Below, piece by piece: positions 7,640 through 17,100 of a DNA stretch of 64,000 bases (its first letter is position 1; each line of letters begins with the position of its first letter). The DNA is from Streptomyces fragilis. GTDB taxonomy: Bacteria > Actinomycetota > Actinomycetes > Streptomycetales > Streptomycetaceae. The stretch covers positions 496,001 through 560,000 of the forward strand of contig NZ_BEVZ01000004.1 in assembly GCF_003112515.1 (NCBI RefSeq). The letters are read 5' to 3'. The position numbers were made by a program, and so were the translations under genes. Under the pieces are notes generated by a model. The model did not search any database, was not told where the DNA came from, and saw only the letters and a list, made by a program, of their open reading frames with translations.

Positions 7640-7773
7640 CCCACTGGGGCCTCACCGGACGGCACGGAGCCACCGGGCGGCGCAAAGTCACCGGACGGCG
7701 CGAAGTCACCGGGCGGCACGGAGCGGTCCGGCACCGTGCACCGCGCCGTGCCCGCGGTGCGTGGTGCCGGACC
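7640..7773. repeat. 18-bp tandem repeats and terminator hairpin
   Basis: Directly after the TGA of the upstream gene there are about four copies of an 18-bp unit (GTCACCGGACGGCGCGAA-like, 7650-7724). The gene's own last bases (GTCACCTGA) look like a diverged unit. A long hairpin follows (GGTCCGGCACC 7725-7735 with GGTGCCGGACC 7763-7773, plus an inner 7-bp stem) that can terminate both convergent genes. Confidence 0.65.
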
Positions 7774-7794
7774 GACCTCACCGCGCCGGAACCG

Positions 7795-8883
7795 TCAGGC
7801 GGCGGCCCGGGTGGGCAGGGGACGGCCGTACCAGTTCTCGATGAGGCGCGCCGCGATGGAGATGCCGTAGGGCGGGAGGACCTCGCCGGAGGCGAACGCG
7901 GCGGTGAGTTCGTCGCGGGAGAACCAGCGCGCCTCGCTGATCTCCTCGCCGTCGACCTGGGTGTGCGTGGTGGTCGCCCGCGCCATGAAGCCGAGCATCA
8001 GGCTGGAGGGGAACGGCCACGGCTGGCTCGCCACGTAGGAGACGTCACCGATGATCACGCCCGCCTCCTCGAAGACCTCGCGCCGTACCGCCGCCTCGAT
8101 GGACTCGCCCGGCTCCACGAACCCGGCGAGGGTCGAGAAGCGGCCCTCCGGCCAGTGCACCTGGCGTCCGAGCAGGATGCGGTCGTCGTCGTCGGTGACC
8201 GCCATGATGACCGCGGGGTCGGTGCGCGGGTAGTGCTCCGCCCCGCACTTGGGGCAGCGCCGTACGTGGCCGGCCGCGGCGATGACCGTCCTGCCGCCGC
8301 ATCGGGAGCAGAACCGGTGCAGTCGCTGCCAGTTCTCCAGCGCCACCGCGTGCACCATCAGCCCGGCGTCCCGGTCGGACAGCAGCAGGCCGGCCTCGCG
8401 CAGCCCGGCCGGGCGCGCCGACTGGTCCATGCGGCCGGGCAGCGAGTCCCGCTGGAGGGCGAAGTAGCGCACGCCGTCCTCGTCGGTGCCGAGGAAGTAG
8501 CGGTGGGCCTCGGTGAGCGGCGCCTCGAACGACGGCGTGGTCACCAGCTCGGTGCGCCCGTCCGGCGTCTCGTCGATGAGCACCTGCCCGCCGGAGACGA
8601 CGAAGCAGCGCGTGGAGGGGTGGCTCCAGGCGGCGGCGAGCCACGCCTCGTCGAGCCGGTGGTGCGCGGCGCGGTCGATGCCGGAGGGCGCGGTCAGTGC
8701 GACCGGCGGGCCGGCGAGGCCGCCGCCGGCCGTGCTGCCGGCGGCGCCCGGGTGGCCGGGACCGGCGGAGTCGTCGGCGGCGCGTTCGGTGGTCGATGCG
8801 GTCACGGCGGGTTCGGGCTCCCCCTGTGATGCGGCCGGCCCGCCTGCGGCGGCGGCCTGGGCGTCGGTGGTGTCAGCGGGCAT
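7795..8883 (-). CDS. nudC: NudC-type NAD(H) pyrophosphatase (Nudix)
   Basis: Hydrolyses NAD(H) to NMN(H) and AMP; NudC enzymes can also remove NAD caps from RNA. Seen: a zinc ribbon (CSRCGG and CPKC, about residues 195-215), a Nudix box G-x5-E-x7-REVFEEAGV, and the NudC signature SQPWPFPSS just after it. Length is 362 residues from the ATG at 8883; the first ~70 residues are Ala/Gly/Pro-rich and non-conserved in appearance, so a later start is possible. The start overlaps the dipeptidase stop by 11 bp, giving one operon. Confidence 0.9.
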   Translation of the reverse strand: MPADTTDAQAAAAGGPAASQGEPEPAVTASTTERAADDSAGPGHPGAAGSTAGGGLAGPPVALTAPSGIDRAAHHRLDEAWLAAAWSHPSTRCFVVSGGQVLIDETPDGRTELVTTPSFEAPLTEAHRYFLGTDEDGVRYFALQRDSLPGRMDQSARPAGLREAGLLLSDRDAGLMVHAVALENWQRLHRFCSRCGGRTVIAAAGHVRRCPKCGAEHYPRTDPAVIMAVTDDDDRILLGRQVHWPEGRFSTLAGFVEPGESIEAAVRREVFEEAGVIIGDVSYVASQPWPFPSSLMLGFMARATTTHTQVDGEEISEARWFSRDELTAAFASGEVLPPYGISIAARLIENWYGRPLPTRAAA

Positions 8884-10276
8884 CGCGCAGGCTTTCCGCG
8901 AGGTCGCTCCAGAGGTACGCGGTGGTCTCCACGCCCTTGACGAGGAGGTCCAGCTCGACCTTCTCGTTGGGCGCGTGCCAGCCGTCGGAGGGCACCGAGA
9001 TGCCGAGGAACAGCACCGGGGCGCCCAGCACCTCCTGGAGGTCGGCGGCGGGTCCGGAGCCACCCTCCCGGGTGTAGCGGATCGGCTGCCGGAAGGCGCG
9101 GCCCATGGCGCGGGTCAGGGACTGCAGCGCCGGGTGGTCGAGCGGCGTGAGGCAGGGACGGGTGGCGCCGCCGGACTCGATCTCGTGCCGGATCCCGGCC
9201 GGGATCCGCTCGGCGACCCAGTCGCGGACCAGCTGCTCGATCCGGGCGGTGTCCTGTCCGGCGACCAGCCGGAAGGACAGTTTGACCATCGCCGACGACG
9301 GGACGATCGTCTTGCCGCCGGCGCCCTGGTAGCCGCCGCCGATGCCGTTGACCTCGGCGGTCGGGCGGGCCCAGATGCGCTCCAGGGTGGTGTGGCCGGC
9401 CTCGCCGGAGGCCGCGTGCGACCTGGCGGTGCGCAGCCAGCGCTCCTCGTCGAAGGGCAACTCGGCGAAGAGGGCGCGCTCGCGGTCGGTCAGCTCGACG
9501 ATGCCGTCGTAGAAGCCGGGGATCGCGACCCGGCCGTCCGCGTCGTGCAGGGCGGCGACCAGCCGGGCGACGGCGGTGGCCGGGTTGGGCACCGCGCCGC
9601 CGAAGGAGCCGGAGTGGATGTCCTGGTCCGGGCCGTGCAGGCGCACCTCGAACTCGGTGAGGCCGCGCATGCCGGTGCAGACGGTGGGGGTGTCCTCGGA
9701 CCACATGCCGGTGTCGGAGACGATCACGGCGTCGGCGGCGAGCCGGTCGGCCCGCTCCTCCACCAGGGCGCGGAAGTGCGGCGACCCGGACTCCTCCTCG
9801 CCCTCGACCAGCAGCTTCAGGTGGACGGCGGGAGAGGTGCGGCCGGTGGCGGCGAGGTGGGCGCGGACCCCGAGCGTGTGGAAGTAGACCTGGCCCTTGT
9901 CGTCGGCGGCGCCGCGCGCGTACAGGCGGCCGTCCTTGACGACGGGCTCGAACGGATCGGTGTCCCAGCCGTCCTCGCGGGCGGCGGGCTGCACGTCGTG
10001 GTGGCCGTAGACCAGGACCACGGGGGCGTCGGACTCCTGGGCGGGCCACTCGGCGAAGACGGCCGGGGCGCCCGGGGTGTCCCAGACCTCGACGACCGGG
10101 AAGCCCGTCTCCTTCAGGGCGCCCGCCAGCCAGTCGGCGCTGCGCCGCACGTCACCGGCGTGCTCGGGCTGGGCCGAGACGGAGGGGATGCGGAGCCACT
10201 GGGAGAGCTCCTCGAGGAACGAGGCGCGGTGCTGCTCGATGTACGTCTGGACGGCGCTGTCCAAGGTCTCGCTCAT
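8873..10276 (-). CDS. M20-family metallo-dipeptidase
   Basis: A 467-residue zinc peptidase of the M20/CNDP-like branch. Metal and catalytic motifs: YGHHDVQPA, LYARGAADDKGQ (bridging Asp), VEGEEESGS (catalytic and metal Glu), SDTGMWS, and a C-terminal HAPNE. The dimerisation (lid) domain lies between. Cytoplasmic cleavage of dipeptides is expected. Start MSETLDSAVQ at 10276. It sits 11 bp after adnB's stop on the same strand and overlaps nudC downstream. Confidence 0.9.
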   Translation of the reverse strand: MSETLDSAVQTYIEQHRASFLEELSQWLRIPSVSAQPEHAGDVRRSADWLAGALKETGFPVVEVWDTPGAPAVFAEWPAQESDAPVVLVYGHHDVQPAAREDGWDTDPFEPVVKDGRLYARGAADDKGQVYFHTLGVRAHLAATGRTSPAVHLKLLVEGEEESGSPHFRALVEERADRLAADAVIVSDTGMWSEDTPTVCTGMRGLTEFEVRLHGPDQDIHSGSFGGAVPNPATAVARLVAALHDADGRVAIPGFYDGIVELTDRERALFAELPFDEERWLRTARSHAASGEAGHTTLERIWARPTAEVNGIGGGYQGAGGKTIVPSSAMVKLSFRLVAGQDTARIEQLVRDWVAERIPAGIRHEIESGGATRPCLTPLDHPALQSLTRAMGRAFRQPIRYTREGGSGPAADLQEVLGAPVLFLGISVPSDGWHAPNEKVELDLLVKGVETTAYLWSDLAESLRDAR

Positions 10277-10286
10277 GCCTTTGACC

Positions 10287-13200
10287 CTATCCGGCCGAGC
10301 CGGTCGCCCGACGGGGTGAAGGGTTCCCGGGGCCAGTGGAACTGGCCACTGCGGCCGCGTCGAACCCTCCGCCTTCGCCCGGTTCCTCCGCATCGTCCCC
10401 TGTCAGGAGGCGTTCCAGCTCCGCCCGGCCCGGCAGATCGGCGGGGCGGACCACCTCACCGGTGCGGACGTACAGGAAGGACGCTGTGACCGATTCCACG
10501 GGCACGCCCTGCTGCTCCGCCCAGGCCAGCCGGTAGACGGCGAGCTGCAGCGGGTCGGCGGTGGGGGCGCGGTGGGTCTTCCAGTCCACGATCTCGTACC
10601 GCACCCCTCCCTCCTCCGTGTCGTCCGTCTCGCGGTACACGGCGTCGATCCGTCCCCGCACCACCCGGCCGGCCAGGCCCAGCTGGAACGGCGCCTCGAC
10701 GCGGTAGGGGGTGCGGCGGGCGTACCCGGTGCGTTCGAAGGCCTCCTTGAGCGCCTCCAGGTCACGTTCGTCCTCGATCTCGGCGTCCGTGCCGGGCAGC
10801 TCGTCGGGCTCCAGCATGGGCAGTCGCAGCGCCTCGAAACGGGACTCCACCCAGGCGTGGAACCGGGTTCCGCGTCGGGCGGCGGGCTGCGGCGGCCGCG
10901 GCATGGGCCGGGCCAGCTCACGGGCGAAGCCGTCCGGGTCCTCGTGCAGCCGCATCAGCTCGGTGGCGGTGAGGGAGGCGGGCAGCCGCACCTCGGTGAC
11001 CGCCTGCCGGGCGATCAGCAGCTCCTCGGCGAGGGCGTCCAGGTCGCGGTCCCAGGACGCGACCGTGCGTGCCTCCTCGGGCGTGAGCGGGTCGCCGAAC
11101 TGGTGGGGCACGAACGGGACGGGCGAGTCGGGGGGCACGGCTCCGGCCGGGGCCGGCGCCGGGGCGTCGTGGCCGTACGCGCCGGGCGCCGGGTCGTCGT
11201 GCTCGTACGCGCCGGGCGCCAGGTCGTCGTTGCCGTACCGGCTGGGCGGCAGGTCGTCGTGCTCGTACGGGTCCGGCGGCAGGTCGTCGTCGTACAGGTC
11301 CGGCGGCAGGTCGCCGTGCTCGTAGGGGTCCGGCGGGAGGGGGTCGTCGTACGGGTCGGGGGGCAGGTCCTCGTCGTCCGGCGGCGGGGGCCAGTCGGGG
11401 TGGTGGGCGTGCGCCGCCTCGTCGGGCTCGGCGGCCCCCGACGCGGCACGCTCCAGGTGCGCCAGGACGGTGCGCTCGGCGGCACGGCGGCGGCGCGCCG
11501 CCTCCTCGTCGAGCGGGAGCGGCCAGGCGTGCTCGGCCCCGCCGCTGTGCAGCACGGGGTTCTTCTCGTCCTCCTCCGGCCCGTCCGCCCAGACCTCGAT
11601 CTCGCCGTGCCCCGCCTCGCAGTGCTCGTACAGCGCCTGGAGGAACGCGGACGGCCCGCGCGGGCGGGTCCTGGCCGGCGCCCACCAGTGGCCGGAGCCG
11701 AGGAGCAGCGAACGGGGACGGGTGAAGGTGACGTAGCCGAGCCGCAGCTCCTCGGTGCGGTGGTGTTCGTCCGTCGCCGTCTTGAACGCCTTCATGCCCT
11801 TGGCGTCGAAGGACGCGATGTCCGGCAGCGTGGAGGCGTCGCCGCGCAGGGCGTGCGGCAGGACCCGGCCCTGGGCCGTCCACCGGTCCTGCCCCTTGGT
11901 GTCGGGGAAGCCGCCCTGGACGAGGCCCGGCACGGCGACGACGTCCCACTCGAGGCCCTTGGACTTGTGCGCGGTGAGCACCTTGACCGTGTTCTCGCCC
12001 CCGGGCAGGGCGTTGTCCAGCCCTTTCTCGAACTCGGCGGCGGCCCGCAGGAAGCCCAGGAACGCCTGCAGGGTGGCCCGGCCGTCCTCGGCGGTGGCGG
12101 TGGCGGCGAAGGAGGCGGCCGTGTCGAGGAAGTTGCCGAGGGTCTCGCGACGGCGGGCGGCGAGCGCGCCGGGCGAGGCGGACAGCTCGACCTCCAGGCC
12201 GGTCACCGCGAGGACGCGGTGCAGGACGTCCATCAGCGGGTCGGACAGCGACCGCCGCAGGTCCCGCAGCTCGGCCGCGAGCCGGGCGAACCGCACCCGC
12301 GCCTCGGTGGAGAACGGCAGCCCGTCGTCCTCGCCGCCCAGGGACGGGTCGACGAAGGTCTCCAGGGCGTCCGCCAGGGAGATCACCTCCGCCGGGTCCG
12401 TCCCCTCGACGGCCGCCACCAGGCGACGCTCCAGGTCCTCGTCGTCGGGGCCGCCGCGCGCCACCAGGAGACGGGCCCGGCGGCCGAGCAGGGCGAGGTC
12501 GCGGGGACCGATCCGCCAGCGCGGGCCGGTGAGCAGCCGGACCAGCGAGGCGTTGGCCCCCGGGTCCTGCAGCACCTCGCAGGTGGCGACGAGGTCGGCG
12601 ACCTCCGGCAGGTCGAGCAGACCGGCCAGGCCCACCACCTCCACCGGGACGTCCCGGGCCACCAGGGCGGCGTGCAGCGGGGCGAAGTCGGCGGTGCGGC
12701 GGCACAGCACGGCGATCTCCCCGGGGGGCGTCCCGGTGGCCACCAGGTGGGCGATGGAGTCGGCGATCCAGTCCGTCTCCTCCACGGCGGTCCGCAGCAG
12801 CGCGCAGCGCACCCGGCCGTCCCGCTCGGCGCCGGGGGCGGGGCGCAGTGCCTCGACGCCCTCGTGCATGTCCCGCAGCGGGGCGGCCATCCGGTTGGCC
12901 AGGTCGAGGAGGAGGCCGCCGCTGCGCCGGTTCTCACTCAGCGACAGGCGGGTCGCCGGGGTGCCGTCGGCGTGCGGGAAGTGCTCGGGGAAGTCGTCCA
13001 GGTTGGCCACCGAGGCGCCGCGCCAGCCGTAGATGGCCTGGCAGGGGTCGCCCACCGCGGTCACCGGGTGGCCCGTCCCGCCGCCGAAGAGGCCGGACAG
13101 GAGGATTCGCTGGGCCACGGAGGTGTCCTGGTACTCGTCGAGCAGCACCACCCGGTACTGGTCGCGCAGCAGCGCGCCGACCTCGGGGCGGCTGCGCGCC

Positions 13201-13964
13201 AGCTCGGCGGAGAGCCCGATCTGGTCGCCGAAGTCGACCAGGTCCCGCTCCCGCTTGGCCTTCCGGAACCGCCCGACCAGTTCGGCGAGCTCGCGCCGGA
13301 CCGACGCGGCCTTCGGAACCTTGCGCAGGTCGTCGTTGGTGAGCTTGGCGCCCTCCAGCTCGGCCAGCAGCTCCGCGTCGTACGCCCGGAGCCGCTCGGG
13401 CTCCACCAGGTGCTCCGAGAGCTCGCCCTCCAGGGTGAGCAGGTCCCGGATCAGGTTGGCGAAGGTGCCGGTCAGCGACGGGTACGGACCGGGCGCCTCG
13501 CGCAGCACGCGCGCCGCGAGCTGGTAGCGGGCGGCCCCGCCCAGCAGGCGCGCGCTGGGCTCCAGTCCGATCCGCAGGCCGTGGTCGGTGAGGAGCCGTC
13601 CGGCGAACGAGTGGTACGTGGAGATCATCGGCTCGCCGGCGCCCTCCTCCGGCTCCGCCCCGGGCTCGAACGCGTCCGGGTCGGTGACGCCGGCCTTCAC
13701 GAGCGCCTTGCGGACCCGTTCGGACAGTTCGGCGGCGGCCTTGTTGGTGAAGGTCAGCCCCAGCACCTGCTCCGGCGCGACCTGCCCCGTGCCGGTGAGC
13801 CACACCACGCGGGCGGCCATCACCGTGGTCTTCCCCGACCCCGCGCCCGCGACGATCACCTGCGGCGCGGGCGGCGCCGTGATGCACGCCAGCTGCTCCG
13901 GGGTGAACGGAATGCCGAGCAGCTCCTTGAGCTGCTCGGGGTCGGTGATGCGGGGGTCGGACAC
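10287..13964 (-). CDS. adnB: AdnB-like helicase-nuclease subunit
   Basis: A 1225-residue UvrD-like helicase fused to a RecB-type nuclease, second gene of the adnA-adnB pair. Seen: Walker A AGAGSGKTT (~38-46), Walker B LLDEYQDTS, SF1 motifs through VTFTRPRSLL, then nuclease residues RGTRFHAWVE and IVDWKTHR. AdnAB resects DNA double-strand breaks in place of RecBCD in actinomycetes. Between the helicase and nuclease lies a ~90-residue Asp/Pro/Tyr-rich run of ten-residue repeats (11130-11400) not expected in the family. GTG start. Assigned AdnB by order (downstream) relative to the mycobacterial operon. Confidence 0.88.
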   Translation of the reverse strand: MSDPRITDPEQLKELLGIPFTPEQLACITAPPAPQVIVAGAGSGKTTVMAARVVWLTGTGQVAPEQVLGLTFTNKAAAELSERVRKALVKAGVTDPDAFEPGAEPEEGAGEPMISTYHSFAGRLLTDHGLRIGLEPSARLLGGAARYQLAARVLREAPGPYPSLTGTFANLIRDLLTLEGELSEHLVEPERLRAYDAELLAELEGAKLTNDDLRKVPKAASVRRELAELVGRFRKAKRERDLVDFGDQIGLSAELARSRPEVGALLRDQYRVVLLDEYQDTSVAQRILLSGLFGGGTGHPVTAVGDPCQAIYGWRGASVANLDDFPEHFPHADGTPATRLSLSENRRSGGLLLDLANRMAAPLRDMHEGVEALRPAPGAERDGRVRCALLRTAVEETDWIADSIAHLVATGTPPGEIAVLCRRTADFAPLHAALVARDVPVEVVGLAGLLDLPEVADLVATCEVLQDPGANASLVRLLTGPRWRIGPRDLALLGRRARLLVARGGPDDEDLERRLVAAVEGTDPAEVISLADALETFVDPSLGGEDDGLPFSTEARVRFARLAAELRDLRRSLSDPLMDVLHRVLAVTGLEVELSASPGALAARRRETLGNFLDTAASFAATATAEDGRATLQAFLGFLRAAAEFEKGLDNALPGGENTVKVLTAHKSKGLEWDVVAVPGLVQGGFPDTKGQDRWTAQGRVLPHALRGDASTLPDIASFDAKGMKAFKTATDEHHRTEELRLGYVTFTRPRSLLLGSGHWWAPARTRPRGPSAFLQALYEHCEAGHGEIEVWADGPEEDEKNPVLHSGGAEHAWPLPLDEEAARRRRAAERTVLAHLERAASGAAEPDEAAHAHHPDWPPPPDDEDLPPDPYDDPLPPDPYEHGDLPPDLYDDDLPPDPYEHDDLPPSRYGNDDLAPGAYEHDDPAPGAYGHDAPAPAPAGAVPPDSPVPFVPHQFGDPLTPEEARTVASWDRDLDALAEELLIARQAVTEVRLPASLTATELMRLHEDPDGFARELARPMPRPPQPAARRGTRFHAWVESRFEALRLPMLEPDELPGTDAEIEDERDLEALKEAFERTGYARRTPYRVEAPFQLGLAGRVVRGRIDAVYRETDDTEEGGVRYEIVDWKTHRAPTADPLQLAVYRLAWAEQQGVPVESVTASFLYVRTGEVVRPADLPGRAELERLLTGDDAEEPGEGGGFDAAAVASSTGPGNPSPRRATGSAG
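11130..11400 (-). repeat. 30-bp imperfect coding repeats inside adnB
   Basis: About eight to nine copies of a 30-bp unit encode variants of YEHDDLPPDP. They give an acidic, proline-rich, probably disordered linker between the helicase and nuclease parts. Confidence 0.8.
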
Positions 13965-13984
13965 GCTTCGAGGCTAACCCGCCG

Positions 13985-14126
13985 GGCGGACAGCGGACGC
14001 CGCGCCGGGTGCCGCCAGGTGCCGCCCGCGGCCTGTCAGCACCGCGCGGGGCCGCGCAGCAGCAAGGGCACCGGGCCGCGGGGTCGCCGGGCCGCCGGGC
14101 CGCCGGGCCGCCGGGCCGCCGGGTCA
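13985..14126. repeat. CCGCCGGGC 9-bp repeats abutting the adnA stop
   Basis: About five tandem copies of CCGCCGGG(C) at 14080-14123 run directly into the minus-strand stop codon of adnA (14124-14126). The remaining gap before adnB holds its SD region. Confidence 0.6.
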
Positions 14127-17100
14127 GTCCACCACGTGCCGCCCCTCCGGGCGGGCGGAGCAGGACTGCTTGAACGCGCAGTGGTCGCAGTGGGTGCCGG
14201 TGGCCGGGACGAAGCGCTCGTCGAGGACCTTGCCGGCGGCGGTGGCCAGCAGGTCGCCGACCCACTCCCCGTCCAGGGGTTGCTGGGCCTGGACCTTGGG
14301 AAGGTCCTCGGCCTTCCGGGAGGTCGCCTGCCGCAGGTGGACCAGTTCCGCGCCACCCGGCTCGGGGCGCTCCCCGTCGAACGCCTCGTCGACGGCTCCC
14401 TCGCGGACGGCCAGCTGGTAGACGGCGAGCTGCGGGTGGCGCGCGACCTCGCCGGAGGTGGGCGCCGACCTGCCGGTCTTGAAGTCGACGACGTAGGCGC
14501 GGCCCTCGGCGTCGGTCTCGACGCGGTCCATGGAACCGCGGATGCGTATCCGGTGCTCGCCGGCGGCGAGGGTGACGTCGAAGTCGTGCTCGGTGGCGAC
14601 CGGCCGCCGTCCGGTCTCCGCGCCCATCACGTGCCAGTTGAGGAACCTCTCGAGGGCGGCGCGGGCGTTGTCGCGTTCCTGGTCGGACTTCCAGGGCGCG
14701 TCGAAGGCGAGGGCGTTCCACACCGAGTCGAGGCGCTCCATCAGCACGTCGAGGTCTGCGGGGGTGCGGCCGGAGGCCACCTCGTCGGCCAGCACGTGCA
14801 CCACGTTGCCGAAGCTCTGGGCGGTGGTGGCCGGGGTGTCGGCCTTCACCTCGCGGCCCAGGAACCACTGCAGGGCGCAGGTGTTGGCGAGCTGGTCCAG
14901 CGCGCTGCCGGAGAGGACGACGGGCTGGTCCCGGTCGCGGAGGGGGACCTTGCTCTCGGTCGGCTCGTACATGCCCCACCAGCGGGAGGGGTGGGCGGCG
15001 GGCGCCAGCGGGCGCCCCTCGTCGTCGGTCAGGGCGGCGAGCTTGGCCAGTCTGCGCGCGGCGGCCTCCCGCAGGGCGTCCGAGGCCCGGGGGTCGACGG
15101 TGGTGGCCCGGAGCTCGGCGACCAGGGCGGCCACCGACAGCGGGCGCCGGGGACGACCGGTGACGTCACGGGGTTCGACGCCGAGTTCGGTGAGGAAGCG
15201 GGAGGGCTGGTCGCCGTCCTCGGCGGGGGCCTTGACCGCGGTGACGACGAGGCGTTCACGGGCGCGGGTGGCCGCGACGTAGAACAGGCGGCGCTCCTCG
15301 GCCAGCAGGGCGCCCGCAGGGAGCGGGTCCGCGAGCCCGTCCCGGCCGATCCGGTCGGCCTCGAGCAGGGAGCCGCGGCGCCGGAGGTCGGGCCACAGGC
15401 CCTCCTGGACGTCGGCGACGACGACCAGGGTCCATTCCAGACCCTTGGAGCGGTGGGCGGTCATCAGGCGCACCGCGTCGGGGCGCGCCACCCGGCGGGT
15501 GAGGGTGTCGGCCGCGATGTCCTGGTTCTCGATCTCGGCGAGGAAGTTGAGCGCGCCGCGGCCGCCGGTGCGTTCCTCGGCGCGGGCGGCGGTGGCGAAC
15601 AGTGCGCAGACGGCGTCGAGGTCGCGGTGCGCGTTCCGGCCCGCCGCGCCTCCGCGGTGGGCGGCCCAGGCCAGTCGGCGCGGCCAGGGGGTGCCGTCCC
15701 AGAGCAGCCAGAGGGCCTCCTCGGCGGTGCCGCCCGCGGCCAGGCAGGCGCGGACGGCCCGGAGCAGCTCACCGAGCTTGCGCGCGCCGCCGGCGTACGC
15801 GTCGTCGTGGGCGATCAGCCGCTCGGGGGCGCACAGGGCGCGGGCCAGCAGGTCGTCCGAGGGCGGCGGGAAGGCGTTGCCCGCCGCGCGTTCCTCGTCG
15901 CGCAGGGCGCGTCCGAGACGGCGCAGGTCGGCGGCGTCCATCCCGGCGAGCGGGGAGGTCAGCAACGTGAGCGCCGTCTCGGTGTCGAGCCACACCGCCC
16001 CGTCCCCACCACTCCCGCCCACGGCCCCACCGTCGGCACCGGCGTCGGCCGCGAGCTCGGCACCGGCTCCGGCACCGCGCTCGCCCTCGGAGCCGGAGCC
16101 GGCGGAGGCGGAGGAGGCGGAGGCGGAGGCGTCGGCGCCGCCCTCGCCGTCTCCCTCGCCCTCGGCGGTAGCGCCGAAGCCGGCGTCACCTTCGGTTTCG
16201 GCCCCGGCCTCGCGGTCGGCCCCGGCGTCGGCGTCGTCGTCGGCGACCTCCCCCTCGGCCCCGGCGGCAACCGCACCCGCACGATCGGCATCGCCGGCCA
16301 CCGGGCCCGCCCCACCGTCACCGTCCCCGCTGCGGTCCGCGTCGCCCGACGCATCACCGGCCGCGCCGTCCCTGACCTCGTCGCCCGCGGACGCGGCGGT
16401 CCGGGCCGTCGCCTCCGCCGTGGCCACCGCGCGCAGGGCGGTGAGGAGCGGCGCCACCGCGGGCTCGTGCCGCAGCGGCACGTCGTCGCCGTCGATCTCC
16501 AGGGGGACGCCGGCCGAGCTCAGGACCCGGCGCACGGCGGGTATCGACTGGGAACCGGCCCGGACGAGGACGGCCATCTCCCGCCACGGGACGCCGTCCT
16601 CGAGGTGCGCGCGGCGCAGGACGTCGGCGACGTTCTCCAGCTGCGTGCTGCGGGTCGGGTAGGTGTAGACCTCCACCGAGCCGCCCTCGCGCTCCGGCAC
16701 CAGCTCCCGGTGCGCCCGCACCTTCGCGGCGGGCAGCCTCGTCAGCGGCATGCGCCGGGTGAGCAGCCGGGTCGCCTCCAGCAGCCCCGCGCCGGCCCGG
16801 CGGGACGTGCGCAGCACCTCGACCGGCGCCGGAGCGCCGTCCGCCCGGGGGAACGCGTGCGGGAAGTCGAGGATCCCGTTCACGTCGGCGCCCCGGAAGG
16901 CGTAGATCGACTGGTCGGGGTCGCCGAAGGCGACCAGCGTCCGGCCGCCACCGGCCAGCGCCCGCAGCAACCGCACCTGGGCCGGGTCGGTGTCCTGGTA
17001 CTCGTCGACCAGCACCGCGTCGTACTCGGCGGCGAGCCGGCCGCCGACCTCCGGACGGTTGACGAGCAGCACCGCGCGGTGCACCAGCTCGGCGTAGTCG

